Assembly: GCA_044226195.1 (NCBI GenBank)
Contig: JBGAHO010000008.1
Span: forward strand, 38,972 to 102,971
Reading direction: 5' to 3'
Length of the DNA: 64,000 nt
Origin: RPQJ01 sp044226195
GTDB taxonomy: Bacteria > Pseudomonadota > Gammaproteobacteria > Steroidobacterales > Steroidobacteraceae
Part shown: one piece after another, positions 40,850-49,885 of the stretch
Numbering within the stretch: position 1 is the first letter of the stretch
How the letters are laid out: each line of letters opens with the position of its first letter
Made by a program: the position numbers and the translations under genes
The notes under the pieces: generated by a model
What the model was told of the DNA's origin: nothing
The model's database searches: none
What the model saw: only the letters and a program-made list of their open reading frames with translations

Positions 40850-43345
40850 TCACGCATTGCCCTGCCGCAGCGTCGCGATGGGCGGCTGCGTGACGGCTGA
40901 CCGCGCGGCCAGCACGCCGGCGATGCCGACCAGCAGCGCGCCCCCGACGATGCCGACGATCCAGACCCACGGGTCCGGCGTGTACTTCAACTCGAACACC
41001 TTCGCGGCGAGGAAGTAGCCCGCGACCGTCGCGCCGGTGGCCGCGAGCACGCCCGACAGCACGCCGAGCACGGTGAATTCCGCCGCGACGCCCTGGAACA
41101 CGACCTTGCGGCTCGCGCCCAGCGTGCGCAGCATCGCGCTCTCGTAGCGCCGCTCGTCGCGTGTCGCCTGCACGGCCGCGAGCAGCACCATCAGGCCCGC
41201 CAGCAGCGTGAAGACGAACACGTACTGCACGGCGAGCGCCGCCTTGTCCATCACGTCGCGCACCTGGGTGAGCAGCGCGTCGATGTCGATGACCGTCACT
41301 TCCGGGAACTGCCGCACCAGCTCGACCAGCGCCGGACGCTGCGAGGGTTCGACGTGCACGCTCGTGATCAGCGTTCCCGCCACCTGCTCGAGCACGCCCG
41401 GCGAGAAGACCACGAAGAAGTTCGGCTGGAACGAATCCCAGTGCACCTCGCGCAGGCTCGTCACCTTCGCGCTGACGAGTTCGCCCGCCACGTCGTAGAC
41501 CAGCGTATCGCCGAGACCGATGCCGAGCCGCTCGGCATAGTCCTGCTCGATCGACACGCGCGGGCCGCCGCCGTCACCGGCCCGCCACCACTGCCCCGCC
41601 ACGATCTCGTTGTCGGCGCGCAGCCGGTCGGTGTACGTGAGGTTCGCTTCGCGCTCGACGAACTCCTTCGCGCGCTCCGACTCGAAGTGGCGCTGGGCGA
41701 TGGGCTCGCCGTTGATGGAGGCGAGGCGCGCACGCACCATCGGCACGAGTTGCGTCGGCGGCAGGCCGCGCGCCGCGAAGAACGAGCGCACGGCCTCGCC
41801 CTGGTCGGGCCGGATGTTGATCATGAAGTAGTTCGGCGCATCGGCCGGCAGGCTGGCCTGCCAGTCCCGCAGCAGGTCGTTGCGCACCAGCGCGAGCAAC
41901 AGCAGCACCATGAAGCCGAGCCCGAACGCGACCACCTGCACCACGCTGTCGCCGCCGCGCCGGGCGATGTTCGCGAGCCCATACCGCCAGGCGACGCCGA
42001 CCCCGCCGCGCAGCGGCGCGAGCCCACGCACCAGCAGCCAGCCGCACAGCGCGAGCAGCACGAAGGTGGCTCCCATGCCGCCGGTGACGTAGCCGACCAG
42101 TCGCGCGTCGCGCACGATCCAGTACAGCAGCGCGACCACGGCGCCGACCGCAATGCCGTACACGACGGCATGGCGCAGCGGCGGCGGCTCGAGGTTGCGA
42201 CGCAGGACGCGGGCCGGCGGCACGTTCCTGAGGCTCAGCAACGGCGGCAATGCAAAGCCGACCAGCACGACCACGGCGGTCACGCCGCCGAGCCACCACG
42301 TCTGCAGCGCGGGCGGCGGCAGGTCGTCGCGGATGAGGTCGCGCAGCAGCCACGCAATGCCGAGGTGCGCGACGTAGCCCAGCAGGGTTCCAGCCGCCGA
42401 GACGAGGGCGGCGATGGCGACCAGCTGTACCAGCGTCTGGCGCAGCACGAAGCCCTGCGTGGCCCCCATGCACTTCATGAGCGCAACGTTGTCGAGGTGG
42501 CGGCGGGCATAGCGCCGCGCCGACATGGCGACGGCGATCGCCGACAAGAGCACGCTCACGAGGCTCGCGAGCGACAGGAACCGGCCGGCCCGGTCGCTCG
42601 ATGCCCGGATCTGCGGGCTGGCGTCCTCGATGCTCTGCAGACGCTCGTGCGGCTGCTTGCGCGACTCGAGGTCGGCTCGGAACGCCTTCACGTCCGCCGG
42701 ATCGCCGGCGAGCAGCAGGATCCGCGTGACGCGGCTGCCCGGCTGGATCAATTGCGTGGCCGGCAGGTCGGCCAGGTTGATCAGCAGCGTGGTCGAGAGG
42801 TCGGCGAAGCCGCTGCTCTGGTCGGGCCGGTAGTCCAGCACCTTCGTGATGCGCACGGTCGTCGCACCGACCTGCAGCGACGTCCCGACCGTCGCGCCGA
42901 GTTTCGCCAGCAGCCGCGAATCGGCCCACGCTTCGCCCGGACCCGGAATGTCGCGCGTCTCCACGGCAGGCCCGAACGGCCGCTCGGCCACCTTGAGCCG
43001 GCCCCGCAACGGATAGCCCGGGCCGACTGCGCGCAGCGCGACCAGCGAGGACTGCTCGCCGTTGAAGACCACGCTCGGCATCGTGGCGAGCCGGGCCACC
43101 TGCAGGCCACGGGCGCGGGCCGCGGCGTCGTACTGCTCGCGGATGTCCCGCGCCGACTCCAGGCGCAGGTCGGCTGCGAGCACGCTGCCGGCCTGCTGCT
43201 CGACTGCCCGGCCGATGCGGCTGGTGAAGAAGCCCACCGCGGTGAGCGACGCCACTGCCACGAGCAGCGCGAGCACCAGCACGGCGATCTCGCCCGACTG
43301 GAAGTCGCGACGCAGGTTGCGCAGGGCGAAGCCGAGCAGCGGCAT
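40850..43345 (-). CDS. ABC transporter permease (FtsX/YbbP family)
   Basis: An 831-residue permease with about ten TM helices in the MacB/LolE-type (FtsX) arrangement: an N-terminal TM (AVLVLALLVAVASLTAVGFF), a large periplasmic loop, two further TM blocks (about 260-460) and a final block (VFVFTLLAGLMVLLAAVQATRDERRYESAMLRTLGASRK to the C-terminus). The RRYARRHLDNVALMKCMGATQ coupling segment precedes the internal TM block. It partners the ATPase two bases upstream, as YbbP partners YbbA beside tesA in E. coli; the substrate of that pair is not settled. ATG 43345. Confidence 0.9.
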   Translation of the reverse strand: MPLLGFALRNLRRDFQSGEIAVLVLALLVAVASLTAVGFFTSRIGRAVEQQAGSVLAADLRLESARDIREQYDAAARARGLQVARLATMPSVVFNGEQSSLVALRAVGPGYPLRGRLKVAERPFGPAVETRDIPGPGEAWADSRLLAKLGATVGTSLQVGATTVRITKVLDYRPDQSSGFADLSTTLLINLADLPATQLIQPGSRVTRILLLAGDPADVKAFRADLESRKQPHERLQSIEDASPQIRASSDRAGRFLSLASLVSVLLSAIAVAMSARRYARRHLDNVALMKCMGATQGFVLRQTLVQLVAIAALVSAAGTLLGYVAHLGIAWLLRDLIRDDLPPPALQTWWLGGVTAVVVLVGFALPPLLSLRNVPPARVLRRNLEPPPLRHAVVYGIAVGAVVALLYWIVRDARLVGYVTGGMGATFVLLALCGWLLVRGLAPLRGGVGVAWRYGLANIARRGGDSVVQVVAFGLGFMVLLLLALVRNDLLRDWQASLPADAPNYFMINIRPDQGEAVRSFFAARGLPPTQLVPMVRARLASINGEPIAQRHFESERAKEFVEREANLTYTDRLRADNEIVAGQWWRAGDGGGPRVSIEQDYAERLGIGLGDTLVYDVAGELVSAKVTSLREVHWDSFQPNFFVVFSPGVLEQVAGTLITSVHVEPSQRPALVELVRQFPEVTVIDIDALLTQVRDVMDKAALAVQYVFVFTLLAGLMVLLAAVQATRDERRYESAMLRTLGASRKVVFQGVAAEFTVLGVLSGVLAATGATVAGYFLAAKVFELKYTPDPWVWIVGIVGGALLVGIAGVLAARSAVTQPPIATLRQGNA

Positions 43346-43347
43346 GC

Positions 43348-44019
43348 TCAACCCTCGACGATGCGACCGGCGTCGAGCCGGATGATGCGGCCGCACCGTG
43401 CCGCGAGCGCGCGATCGTGCGTGACGAGGACCAGGGTCGTGCTCGAGGCGGCATTGAGTCCGAAGAGCAGTTCCATGATGCGCTCGCCGGTCGCGGTGTC
43501 GAGGTTGCCGGTGGGCTCGTCGGCGAACAGCACGTCGGGCCGGGTCACGAAGGCGCGTGCGATGGCGACGCGCTGCTGCTCGCCGCCCGACAGCTGGCGC
43601 GGATAGTGGCCGACACGGCTGCCGAGCCCGACGCGCCCGAGCACCTCGTTCGCGGCGGCTCGCGCATCGGAGCGACCCCGCAACTCGAGCGGCAGCATCA
43701 CGTTCTCGAGCGCGGTCAGCGACGGCACGAGGTGGAACGACTGGAAGACGAAGCCGACGTGGCGGGCACGCACCGCAGCCCGGCCGTCCTCGTCGAGCGC
43801 AGTGAGGTCCGCGCCGGCGAGACGCACGTGGCCGCGGCTCGGCGTGTCGAGGCCTGCCATCAGCGCGAGCAGGGTCGACTTGCCCGCGCCGGACGCGCCG
43901 ACGACCGCCACGGTCTCGCCACGGGCGATGTCGAACGAGATCCCGTCCAGGATGGTCAGCGTTCCCTCGGGGCTGCTAACCTGCTTGCCGACGTTCTCGA
44001 CGGCAAGCACCGTGTCCAT
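43348..44019 (-). CDS. ABC transporter ATP-binding protein (LolD/YbbA-like)
   Basis: The 223-residue ATPase of the FtsX-type exporter. Walker A is GASGAGKST, the Q-loop FVFQSFHLVP, the signature LSGGEQQRVAIARA, and Walker B VLFADEPTGNLD with the H-loop VTHDR. This is the MacB/LolD branch. Possible starts are 44019 (MDTVLAVENV) and 44043 (MSAMQMERM); either overlaps the 5' end of the divergent tesA. The permease gene follows after 2 bp. Confidence 0.92.
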   Translation of the reverse strand: MDTVLAVENVGKQVSSPEGTLTILDGISFDIARGETVAVVGASGAGKSTLLALMAGLDTPSRGHVRLAGADLTALDEDGRAAVRARHVGFVFQSFHLVPSLTALENVMLPLELRGRSDARAAANEVLGRVGLGSRVGHYPRQLSGGEQQRVAIARAFVTRPDVLFADEPTGNLDTATGERIMELLFGLNAASSTTLVLVTHDRALAARCGRIIRLDAGRIVEG

Positions 44020-44656
44020 CCGTTCCATCTGCATCGCGCTCATCGGCATCCTGGGTCTGTGGCCGCTCGGTCCCGTCGACGCTGCCCCGGCCGCCCCGCG
44101 CACGCTGGTCGTGCTGGGCGACAGCCTGAGCGCGGGCTACGGGGTCCCCGTCGGGCAGGGCTGGGTGACGCTGCTGCAGGGACGGCTGACGCACGAAGGG
44201 TACGAGTACCGGGTGGTCAACGCCAGCGTGAGCGGCGAGACCACCGGCGGCGCGCTCGCGCGCCTGCGACGGACCCTCGAAGTGCAGAAGCCGGCCCTGG
44301 TCATCGTCGAACTCGGCGGCAACGACGGCCTGCGCGGCCTGCCGATCGCCGACGTGCGCCGCAACTTCGACGACATCCTGCGTCTTTCGCAGCAGGCCGG
44401 CGCCAGGATTCTGCTGCTCGGCATGCGAATCCCTCCCAACTACGGTCCCGCCTACACCCAGGCCTTCCACGCGATGTACGGGGAACTGTCGCAGCAGCAC
44501 CGGGTCCCACTGGTGCCGTTCTTCCTTGCGAAGGTGGCGCTCGACGACTCGCTGATGCAGGACGATGGCATCCACCCGAACGCGAAGGCCCAGCCGCTGC
44601 TGCTCGACACCCTGTGGCCGATGCTGAAGCCGCTGCTGAAAAAGCCTGCTATATAG
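44012..44656 (+). CDS. tesA: Periplasmic thioesterase I / lysophospholipase L1 TesA
   Basis: A 214-residue GDSL-family esterase that hydrolyses acyl-CoA, lysophospholipid and other esters. A signal peptide of about 24 residues ends PVDA-AP. The block I nucleophile is Ser38 (LGDSLSAGYGV), block III is GGNDGLRG, and block V DDGIHPN supplies Asp185 and His188. The only plausible start is GTG 44012, which lies within the 5' end of the divergent ATPase gene. Being periplasmic, it is unlikely to feed the cytoplasmic wax pathway directly. Confidence 0.92.
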   Translation: MSIRSICIALIGILGLWPLGPVDAAPAAPRTLVVLGDSLSAGYGVPVGQGWVTLLQGRLTHEGYEYRVVNASVSGETTGGALARLRRTLEVQKPALVIVELGGNDGLRGLPIADVRRNFDDILRLSQQAGARILLLGMRIPPNYGPAYTQAFHAMYGELSQQHRVPLVPFFLAKVALDDSLMQDDGIHPNAKAQPLLLDTLWPMLKPLLKKPAI

Positions 44657-44714
44657 AAGTTCACAACGAGCCGCGGCCAGCGACGGACCGCGGCCGGGCA
44701 GACCAGGAAATCCC

Positions 44715-46385
44715 GTGGACAAGATCTGGCTGAAGTCGTATCCGCCGGGCGTGCCGGCCGAGATCCACCCCGCCGAATACCGCTCGCTGCTCGACATCAT
44801 GGAGCGCAGCCTCGCGACGTACCGCGACCTGCCCGCCTACACGAGCATGGACCGCACGCTCACCTTCGGCGACCTCGACGTGCTGAGCCGGCGGTTCGCC
44901 GCCTACCTGCAGAAGGTGGCCGGCCTGCGCCGGGGCGACCGACTCGCGGTGATGCTGCCGAACGTGTTGCAGTACCCCGTCGCGATCCTGGCGGCCTTCC
45001 GCGCGGGACTGACGGTGGTGAACGTCAACCCGATGTACACGCCGCGCGAGCTGGAGCACCAGCTCAACGACTCGGGCGCGCGCGCGATCCTGATCCTCGA
45101 GAACTTCGCGCACACGCTCGCCGAGGTGCAGCACGAGGTGGACGTCGGCACGGTGATCGTCACCGGCGTCGGCGACCTGCTCGGCTTCCCGAAATCGCTG
45201 CTGGTGAATTTCGTGCTGCGCCACGTGCGCAAGCAGATCCCGGAGTGGAGCCTGCCGGGCGCCATCGGATTCACGCAGGCGCTGAGCCAGGGCCGCTACG
45301 AGAACCTGGAGGTCGCCGAGCTGACGCACGACGACGTCGCCTTCCTGCAGTACACGGGCGGCACGACGGGTGTCTCCAAGGGCGCGGTGCTCACGCACCA
45401 CAACCTCGTCGCGAACGTGCTGCAGGCCGAGGCCTGGATGCTGCCGACGCTCGGCAAGATCGAGGGCGAGGTGGTGGTCACGGCCTTGCCGCTGTACCAC
45501 ATCTTCTCGCTCACGGCGAACTGCCTGACCATGATGAAGCTCGGCGGGCACAACCTGCTGATCGCCAACCCGCGCGACTTCGCCGGCTTCGTGAAGGAGC
45601 TGTCGAAGCACCGCTTCACCTTCATGGCCGGCGTCAACACGCTGTTCAACGCGTTGCTGCACACGCCGGGCTTCGACCAGCTGGATTTCAGCGGGCTGCG
45701 CGTCAGCCTCGGCGGCGGCATGGCCGTGCAGCGCGCGGTGGCCGAGCGCTGGAAGGAAGTCACCGGCAACGTGCTGACGCAGGCATGGGGCCTCACCGAG
45801 ACCTCGCCCGCGGCGTGCATCAATCTGCCCGGCGCCGACTTCAACGGCTCGATCGGCCTGCCGATCTCCTCGACCATCGTCACCATCCGCGACGATGCGG
45901 GCAACGTCCTGCCGCAGGGCCAGTCCGGCGAGATCTGCGTCGAGGGCCCGCAGGTGATGCGCGGCTACTGGAACCGGCCCGACGAGACCGAGAAGGTCAT
46001 GCTGCCCGGGCAGGTACTGCGCACGGGCGACATCGGCTACATGGACCCGCAGGGTTTCGTGTACATCGAGGACCGCAAGAAGGACATGATCCTCGTCTCC
46101 GGCTTCAACGTGTATCCGAACGAAGTCGAAGGCGTGGCGGTGATGCACCCGGGCGTGCTCGAGGTGGCCGCGGTGGCGCAACCGGACGAGCGCGCGGGCG
46201 AAGTGGTCGCGCTGTTCGTGGTGAAGAAGGATCCCGCGCTCACCGAAGAGGACGTGATCGACTTCTGCCGCAAGTCGCTCACGGGCTACAAGGTGCCGAA
46301 GCGCGTCTATTTCCGCAGTGAACTGCCGAAGACCAACGTCGGCAAGATCCTGCGCCGCGCGCTCAAGGACGAACTGAAGAAATAG
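44715..46385 (+). CDS. fadD: Long-chain fatty acid-CoA ligase FadD
   Basis: A 556-residue acyl-CoA synthetase that activates fatty acids with ATP and CoA for beta-oxidation or lipid synthesis. The P-loop YTGGTTGVSKGAVLTH, the linker motif WGLTETSP and the hinge DIGYMDPQGFVYIEDRKKDMILVSGFNVYP are all as in FadD, with the catalytic lysine region VGKILRRALKDE at the C-terminus. Its stop codon TAG (46383-46385) is the first three bases of the recurring repeat described below. The C-terminus ends a few residues earlier than E. coli FadD. Confidence 0.95.
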   Translation: MDKIWLKSYPPGVPAEIHPAEYRSLLDIMERSLATYRDLPAYTSMDRTLTFGDLDVLSRRFAAYLQKVAGLRRGDRLAVMLPNVLQYPVAILAAFRAGLTVVNVNPMYTPRELEHQLNDSGARAILILENFAHTLAEVQHEVDVGTVIVTGVGDLLGFPKSLLVNFVLRHVRKQIPEWSLPGAIGFTQALSQGRYENLEVAELTHDDVAFLQYTGGTTGVSKGAVLTHHNLVANVLQAEAWMLPTLGKIEGEVVVTALPLYHIFSLTANCLTMMKLGGHNLLIANPRDFAGFVKELSKHRFTFMAGVNTLFNALLHTPGFDQLDFSGLRVSLGGGMAVQRAVAERWKEVTGNVLTQAWGLTETSPAACINLPGADFNGSIGLPISSTIVTIRDDAGNVLPQGQSGEICVEGPQVMRGYWNRPDETEKVMLPGQVLRTGDIGYMDPQGFVYIEDRKKDMILVSGFNVYPNEVEGVAVMHPGVLEVAAVAQPDERAGEVVALFVVKKDPALTEEDVIDFCRKSLTGYKVPKRVYFRSELPKTNVGKILRRALKDELKK

Positions 46386-46403
46386 GGGACATTCCTCTTT
46401 TTT
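46383..46403 (+). repeat. Stop-terminator repeat, copy 1 (end of fadD)
   Basis: TAGGGGACATTCCTC followed by six T. The TAG is the fadD stop. In RNA, AGGGGA-CAU-UCCUCU can form a 6-bp stem (one G.U pair) with a 3-base loop and then a U-run, like a miniature intrinsic terminator in the sense direction of fadD. This copy is solitary, between two codirectional genes. Confidence 0.85.
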
Positions 46404-46421
46404 CCGGCGGGAGGCGTGCGC

Positions 46422-47246
46422 ATGAACGATCCAGCTCGATTCGTCGAGGCGTGTCGCGCGGCCGATGCAGCGGAGGCGGCGGCGTACGCCGATATGTACG
46501 CAGGCGCGCCGGCCGGCGTGCGCACCCAGCTGGGACTGCAGGTCCGGGAGATTGCGGGCGCGACGCTGCTGCTGGCCCCGGGCCTGCCCGTGCCGATCTT
46601 CAATCGCGTGATCGGACTCGGCACCTTCGAGCCCGCGACGGAGCCCGCGCTCGATCGCATCCTCGCGACCTATGCGGACGTCGGCGTGGCGAATCACTGG
46701 ATCTCGGTCAGTCCCGCGGCGCAACCCGCCGAGTTGACGGGCTGGCTCGGCGCGCGGGGACTCGCGCCGCCGAAGCGTGCGACGTGGGCGCAGATGGGTT
46801 GGCCCGACCGCGCACCGCCGGAGGTGCGCACGTCGCTGCAGGTCGAGAGTGCGGGCGCTGCCGATGCCGTGCCGTTCGCGCAGGTGGTCGTGCAGTCCTT
46901 CGGGATGCCGCCGGTGATCGTCGATTGGCTCGCGCACCTCGTGGGACGCCCGGGCTGGCAGACCTACGTCGCGCGCAAGGGCGGGCGCATCGTCGGCGGC
47001 GGCTTCGTGTTCGTGCGGCCGCCGATCGCGTGGCTGGGCCTGGGATCGGTGCTGCCGGAATTCCGCGGTGAGCGTGGGCAGCTCGCCTTGTTCGCTGCGC
47101 GCATCGCGCACGCCCGGTCGCTCGGCTGCGCTTCGATCCACACCGAGACCGGCGAACCCATGGGTGACGAGCCGAATCCTTCGCTCGCGAACATGGTGCG
47201 CTGCGGATTCGAGAAGATCGCCTCGCGCGTGAACTACGCGAAATAG
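46422..47246 (+). CDS. GNAT family N-acetyltransferase
   Basis: A 274-residue protein. The C-terminal half is a GNAT domain with a variant CoA loop (LGSVLPEFRGERGQLALFAARIAHARSLGC; R-G-E-R-G-Q) and ends with NPSLANMVRCGFEKIASRVNY, a typical motif B. The N-terminal about 130 residues may be a degenerate second GNAT-like domain (APGLPVPIFNRVIGLG, LTGWLGARGLAPPKRATWAQM). ATG 46422 follows a GGGAGG site. Its TAG stop is the start of a repeat copy. Substrate unknown. Confidence 0.8.
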   Translation: MNDPARFVEACRAADAAEAAAYADMYAGAPAGVRTQLGLQVREIAGATLLLAPGLPVPIFNRVIGLGTFEPATEPALDRILATYADVGVANHWISVSPAAQPAELTGWLGARGLAPPKRATWAQMGWPDRAPPEVRTSLQVESAGAADAVPFAQVVVQSFGMPPVIVDWLAHLVGRPGWQTYVARKGGRIVGGGFVFVRPPIAWLGLGSVLPEFRGERGQLALFAARIAHARSLGCASIHTETGEPMGDEPNPSLANMVRCGFEKIASRVNYAK

Positions 47247-47263
47247 GGGACATTCCTCTTTTT
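47244..47263 (+). repeat. Stop-terminator repeat, copy 2 (end of GNAT gene)
   Basis: The same motif with five T. The TAG is the stop codon of the GNAT gene. It is the left inverted end of a 159-bp unit (47244-47402). Confidence 0.85.
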
Positions 47264-47381
47264 CCCCTCGCCCTTCGTCAGTCTCGCGCGGTGCCGAACG
47301 CGAGCGGACACTGGCCGTCCTGATTGGCCGCGCGCGGGCACCGCAGGCCAACCCCACTTACGGCGAAGATGGCCAGATTCG

Positions 47382-47402
47382 AAAAAAGAGGAATGTCCCC
47401 TA
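47382..47402 (-). repeat. Stop-terminator repeat, copy 3 (end of ppa)
   Basis: The same 21-bp motif on the minus strand with six T. Its TAG is the stop codon of ppa. It is the right inverted end of the 159-bp unit. Confidence 0.85.
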
Positions 47403-47990
47403 TTTTCTCTTTTTGCTGCCGAGGGACTGGCCGGCCACGTAGTGCGCGGCGACGTCGTCACCGGCCGCCGCGGCGCGGTTGATCCCGTCGAGGATCATCT
47501 TCTCCGCGCGGTCGGGCCCGACCCAGCTCACGATCGTGACCCACTTGCCCTTCTCCAGGTCCTTGTAGTGCTGGAAGAAGTGCGCGATCTGGTCGGTCAG
47601 CGTGACGGGCAGGTCCTTGTACGACTTCACGCCCGAGTAGAACGGGTGCAGCTTGTCGACCGGCACCGCGATGACCTTCTCGTCGTCGCCCGCCTCGTCC
47701 TTCATCATCAGCGCGCCCACCGGCCGCACGCGCACGATCGCGCCCGCGACCACCGGGCTCGGCACGACGACGATCACGTCGACCGGGTCGCCGTCGCCCG
47801 ACAGCGTGTGCGGGATGAACCCGTAGTTGCCCGGGTAGAACATCGCCGTGTTGAGGAAGCGGTCCACGCGCAGCGCGCCCGACTCCTTGTCGAGCTCGTA
47901 CTTCACCGGCACGCCGCCCTGGGGAATCTCGATCAGCGCGTTGACGTCGCGGGGCGGATCCTCGCCGATGCTGATCTTGCCGATGTCCAT
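47400..47990 (-). CDS. ppa: Inorganic pyrophosphatase (family I)
   Basis: A 196-residue soluble Mg-dependent enzyme that hydrolyses PPi and pulls biosynthetic reactions forward. The active-site signature DGDPVDVIVV matches the family I DxDPxD motif. The N-terminal DVNALIEIPQGGVPVKYELDKESG, FYPGNYGFIPHTL and the later KDEAGDDEKVIAVP are standard. ATG 47988-47990 is right for the family, although the frame is open further. Its TAG stop belongs to a repeat copy. It is 16 bp downstream of hemE. Confidence 0.96.
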   Translation of the reverse strand: MDIGKISIGEDPPRDVNALIEIPQGGVPVKYELDKESGALRVDRFLNTAMFYPGNYGFIPHTLSGDGDPVDVIVVVPSPVVAGAIVRVRPVGALMMKDEAGDDEKVIAVPVDKLHPFYSGVKSYKDLPVTLTDQIAHFFQHYKDLEKGKWVTIVSWVGPDRAEKMILDGINRAAAAGDDVAAHYVAGQSLGSKKRK

Positions 47991-48006
47991 GCTCGTTCCT
48001 TCGCGT

Positions 48007-49074
48007 TCAGACGTGGTATTGCGGCGACAGCTCGTGCACGGCCTCGACCATCGCGAGCGCGTGCTCGGGCGGCACCTCGGGATGGATGCCGTGGCCGAGG
48101 TTGAAGACGTGGCCGTGGCCCTTGCCGTAGCTCGCGAGCACGCGCGCCACCTGCTCGCGGATCTTCGCGGGCGGCGCATAGAGCACGCTCGGATCGAGGT
48201 TGCCCTGCAACGCCACCTTGTCCTCGACCGCGCGGCGCGCGTCGGCGAGGTCCGTCGTCCAGTCGACGCCGAGCGCATCGCAACCGGTGGCCGCCATGTC
48301 GGCCAGCCACTGGCCGCCGCCCTTGGTGAAGAGGATCACCGGCACCTTGCGGCCGTCGGCCTCGCGCGTGAGGCCATCGACGATCCGCTGCATGTAGCGC
48401 AGCGAGAACTCACGGTAGTCGCTCGGCGTCAGCGCGCCGCCCCAGGTATCGAACACCATCGCGGCCTGCGCGCCCGCCGCGATCTGCGCGTTGAGGTACA
48501 GCGTGGTCGCCTGCGCGATCTTGTCGAGCAGGCGGTGCAGCTCGCCCGGCGCGCCGTACATCATGCCCTTGATGTGCTCGAAGTTGCGGCTGCCACCCCC
48601 CTCGACGACGTAGGTGCCGACGGTCCATGGGCTGCCCGCGAACCCGATCAGCGGCACGCGGCCCTTCAGCTCGCGACGGATCGTGCGCACCGCGTCCATC
48701 ACGTACCGCAGGTCGGTCTCCGGATCGGGAATCGGCAGGTTGTCGATGTCCACCGACGAACGGACGGGGCGCGCGATCTTCGGGCCCTCGCCGGCCTCGA
48801 ACTCGAGTCCGAGCTTCATCGCGTGCGGCACGGTCAGGATGTCGGAGAACAGGATCGCGGCATCGAGGCGATAGCGATCGAGCGGCTGCAGCGTGACCTC
48901 GCAGGCGAGCTCCGGGTTCATGCACAGCTTGAGGAAGCTGCCGGCCTTCGCGCGCGTGGCGCGGTATTCGGGCAGGTAGCGGCCCGCCTGGCGCATCATC
49001 CACAGCGGCGTGCGCGGCGTCGGCTGGCGCAGCAGCGCCCGGAGGAAGAGATCATTCTGCAGGGGAGCGCTCAC
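48007..49074 (-). CDS. hemE: Uroporphyrinogen decarboxylase
   Basis: A 355-residue enzyme that removes four carboxyl groups from uroporphyrinogen III to give coproporphyrinogen III in haem synthesis. Seen: PLWMMRQAGRYLPEYR near the N-terminus (arginines that bind the substrate carboxylates), ILFSDILTVPHAMKLG, GFAGSPWTVGTYVVEG, and FNLGHGIHPEVPPEHA near the end. It starts with GTG, overlapping the pyrF stop by four bases (GTGA). Cytoplasmic. Confidence 0.96.
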   Translation of the reverse strand: MSAPLQNDLFLRALLRQPTPRTPLWMMRQAGRYLPEYRATRAKAGSFLKLCMNPELACEVTLQPLDRYRLDAAILFSDILTVPHAMKLGLEFEAGEGPKIARPVRSSVDIDNLPIPDPETDLRYVMDAVRTIRRELKGRVPLIGFAGSPWTVGTYVVEGGGSRNFEHIKGMMYGAPGELHRLLDKIAQATTLYLNAQIAAGAQAAMVFDTWGGALTPSDYREFSLRYMQRIVDGLTREADGRKVPVILFTKGGGQWLADMAATGCDALGVDWTTDLADARRAVEDKVALQGNLDPSVLYAPPAKIREQVARVLASYGKGHGHVFNLGHGIHPEVPPEHALAMVEAVHELSPQYHV

Positions 49075-49793
49075 TTCGTACCTCCGGCGAACACGCCGGC
49101 AATCGTTTCCTGGATCGCGGCCGCGGCGGCACGCGGGTCGGCGGCATCGCGGATCGGCCGGCCGACCACGATGTAGTCGGCGCCGTTCGCAAAGGCCTGC
49201 GCGACGTCGACCGTGCGCTTCTGGTCATCCACCGGCCTGTTCTCCACCGGGCGGATGCCGGGACACACGACCAGCAGGCGGTGGTCGATGAACTCGCGCA
49301 GCTTCGGCGCCTCGAGCCCGGAGGACACCACGCCGTCGCAGCCGGCTTCGAGCGCGCGCCGCGCGCGCGACAGCACCAGCTTGTCGACGTCGCAGGCGAA
49401 GCCGAGGTCGTCGAGGTCGCCGCGATCGAGGCTCGTGAGCACCGTGACGGCCAGCACCTTCACGTCGCCCTTCACCTTCGCCGCAGCCTCCATGATCGCC
49501 TGGTTGCCGTGGATGGTGGTCAGGGTCACGCCGCGATTACGCAGCTGCTTCACGGCGGCCGAGACCGTGGCCGGCACGTCGAAGAACTTGAGGTCGACGA
49601 ACACCTTCTTGTCGCGGGCGACCATCCAGTCGAGGAGCTCGAAATACCCGCCCGACATCATCAGCTCGAGGCCCAGCTTGTAGAAGTGCACGGTGTCGCC
49701 GAGCTGCTCGGCCATGCGGCGGGCCTCGGCCGGGTCCGCGACGTCCATGGCGAAGATCAGCCGCTCGCGGGCGGGAATGTTCTTGGGAATCAA
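49071..49793 (-). CDS. pyrF: Orotidine 5'-phosphate decarboxylase
   Basis: A 240-residue enzyme making UMP from OMP. The catalytic DxKxxD is VDLKFFD (Asp67, Lys69, Asp72), with KLGLELMMSGG before it and the phosphate loop VVGRPIRDAADP near the end. I chose the TTG at 49793 (reading MIPKNIPARERLIFAMDVA) because a GGAG lies upstream at the right distance and the next ATG would delete the first beta strand. Stop overlaps the hemE start. It lies 92 bp after dgt. Confidence 0.92.
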   Translation of the reverse strand: MIPKNIPARERLIFAMDVADPAEARRMAEQLGDTVHFYKLGLELMMSGGYFELLDWMVARDKKVFVDLKFFDVPATVSAAVKQLRNRGVTLTTIHGNQAIMEAAAKVKGDVKVLAVTVLTSLDRGDLDDLGFACDVDKLVLSRARRALEAGCDGVVSSGLEAPKLREFIDHRLLVVCPGIRPVENRPVDDQKRTVDVAQAFANGADYIVVGRPIRDAADPRAAAAAIQETIAGVFAGGTK

Positions 49794-49885
49794 GGCGCTC
49801 TCCGGAATCTGACCGGCAATGATACCCGACCGTCCCGGGCGGGGCGTCGCGGGATCCCCTGATCGGCCCGCAGGTGCCGGATTTC

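Larger units (their letters stand above)
47244..47402. mobile_element. MITE/REP-like unit between convergent genes
   Basis: A 159-bp unit bounded by inverted copies of the TAGGGGACATTCCTC motif, 20-21 bp each. Inside lies a further inverted repeat GCGGTGCC / GGCACCGC (47288-47295 and 47337-47344). It fills the whole gap between the GNAT and ppa genes, codes for nothing and has no obvious flanking target duplication. The layout resembles REP doublets or a MITE mobilised in trans. Confidence 0.6.

Noticed and set aside
40692..41018. Small plus-strand ORFs after the single-TM protein
   Set aside because: They run into the convergent ABC permease gene, and the codons have no coding character.
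44661..47357. Open frame of about 900 codons opposite fadD and the GNAT gene
   Set aside because: No recognisable domain, and composition typical of shadow frames.
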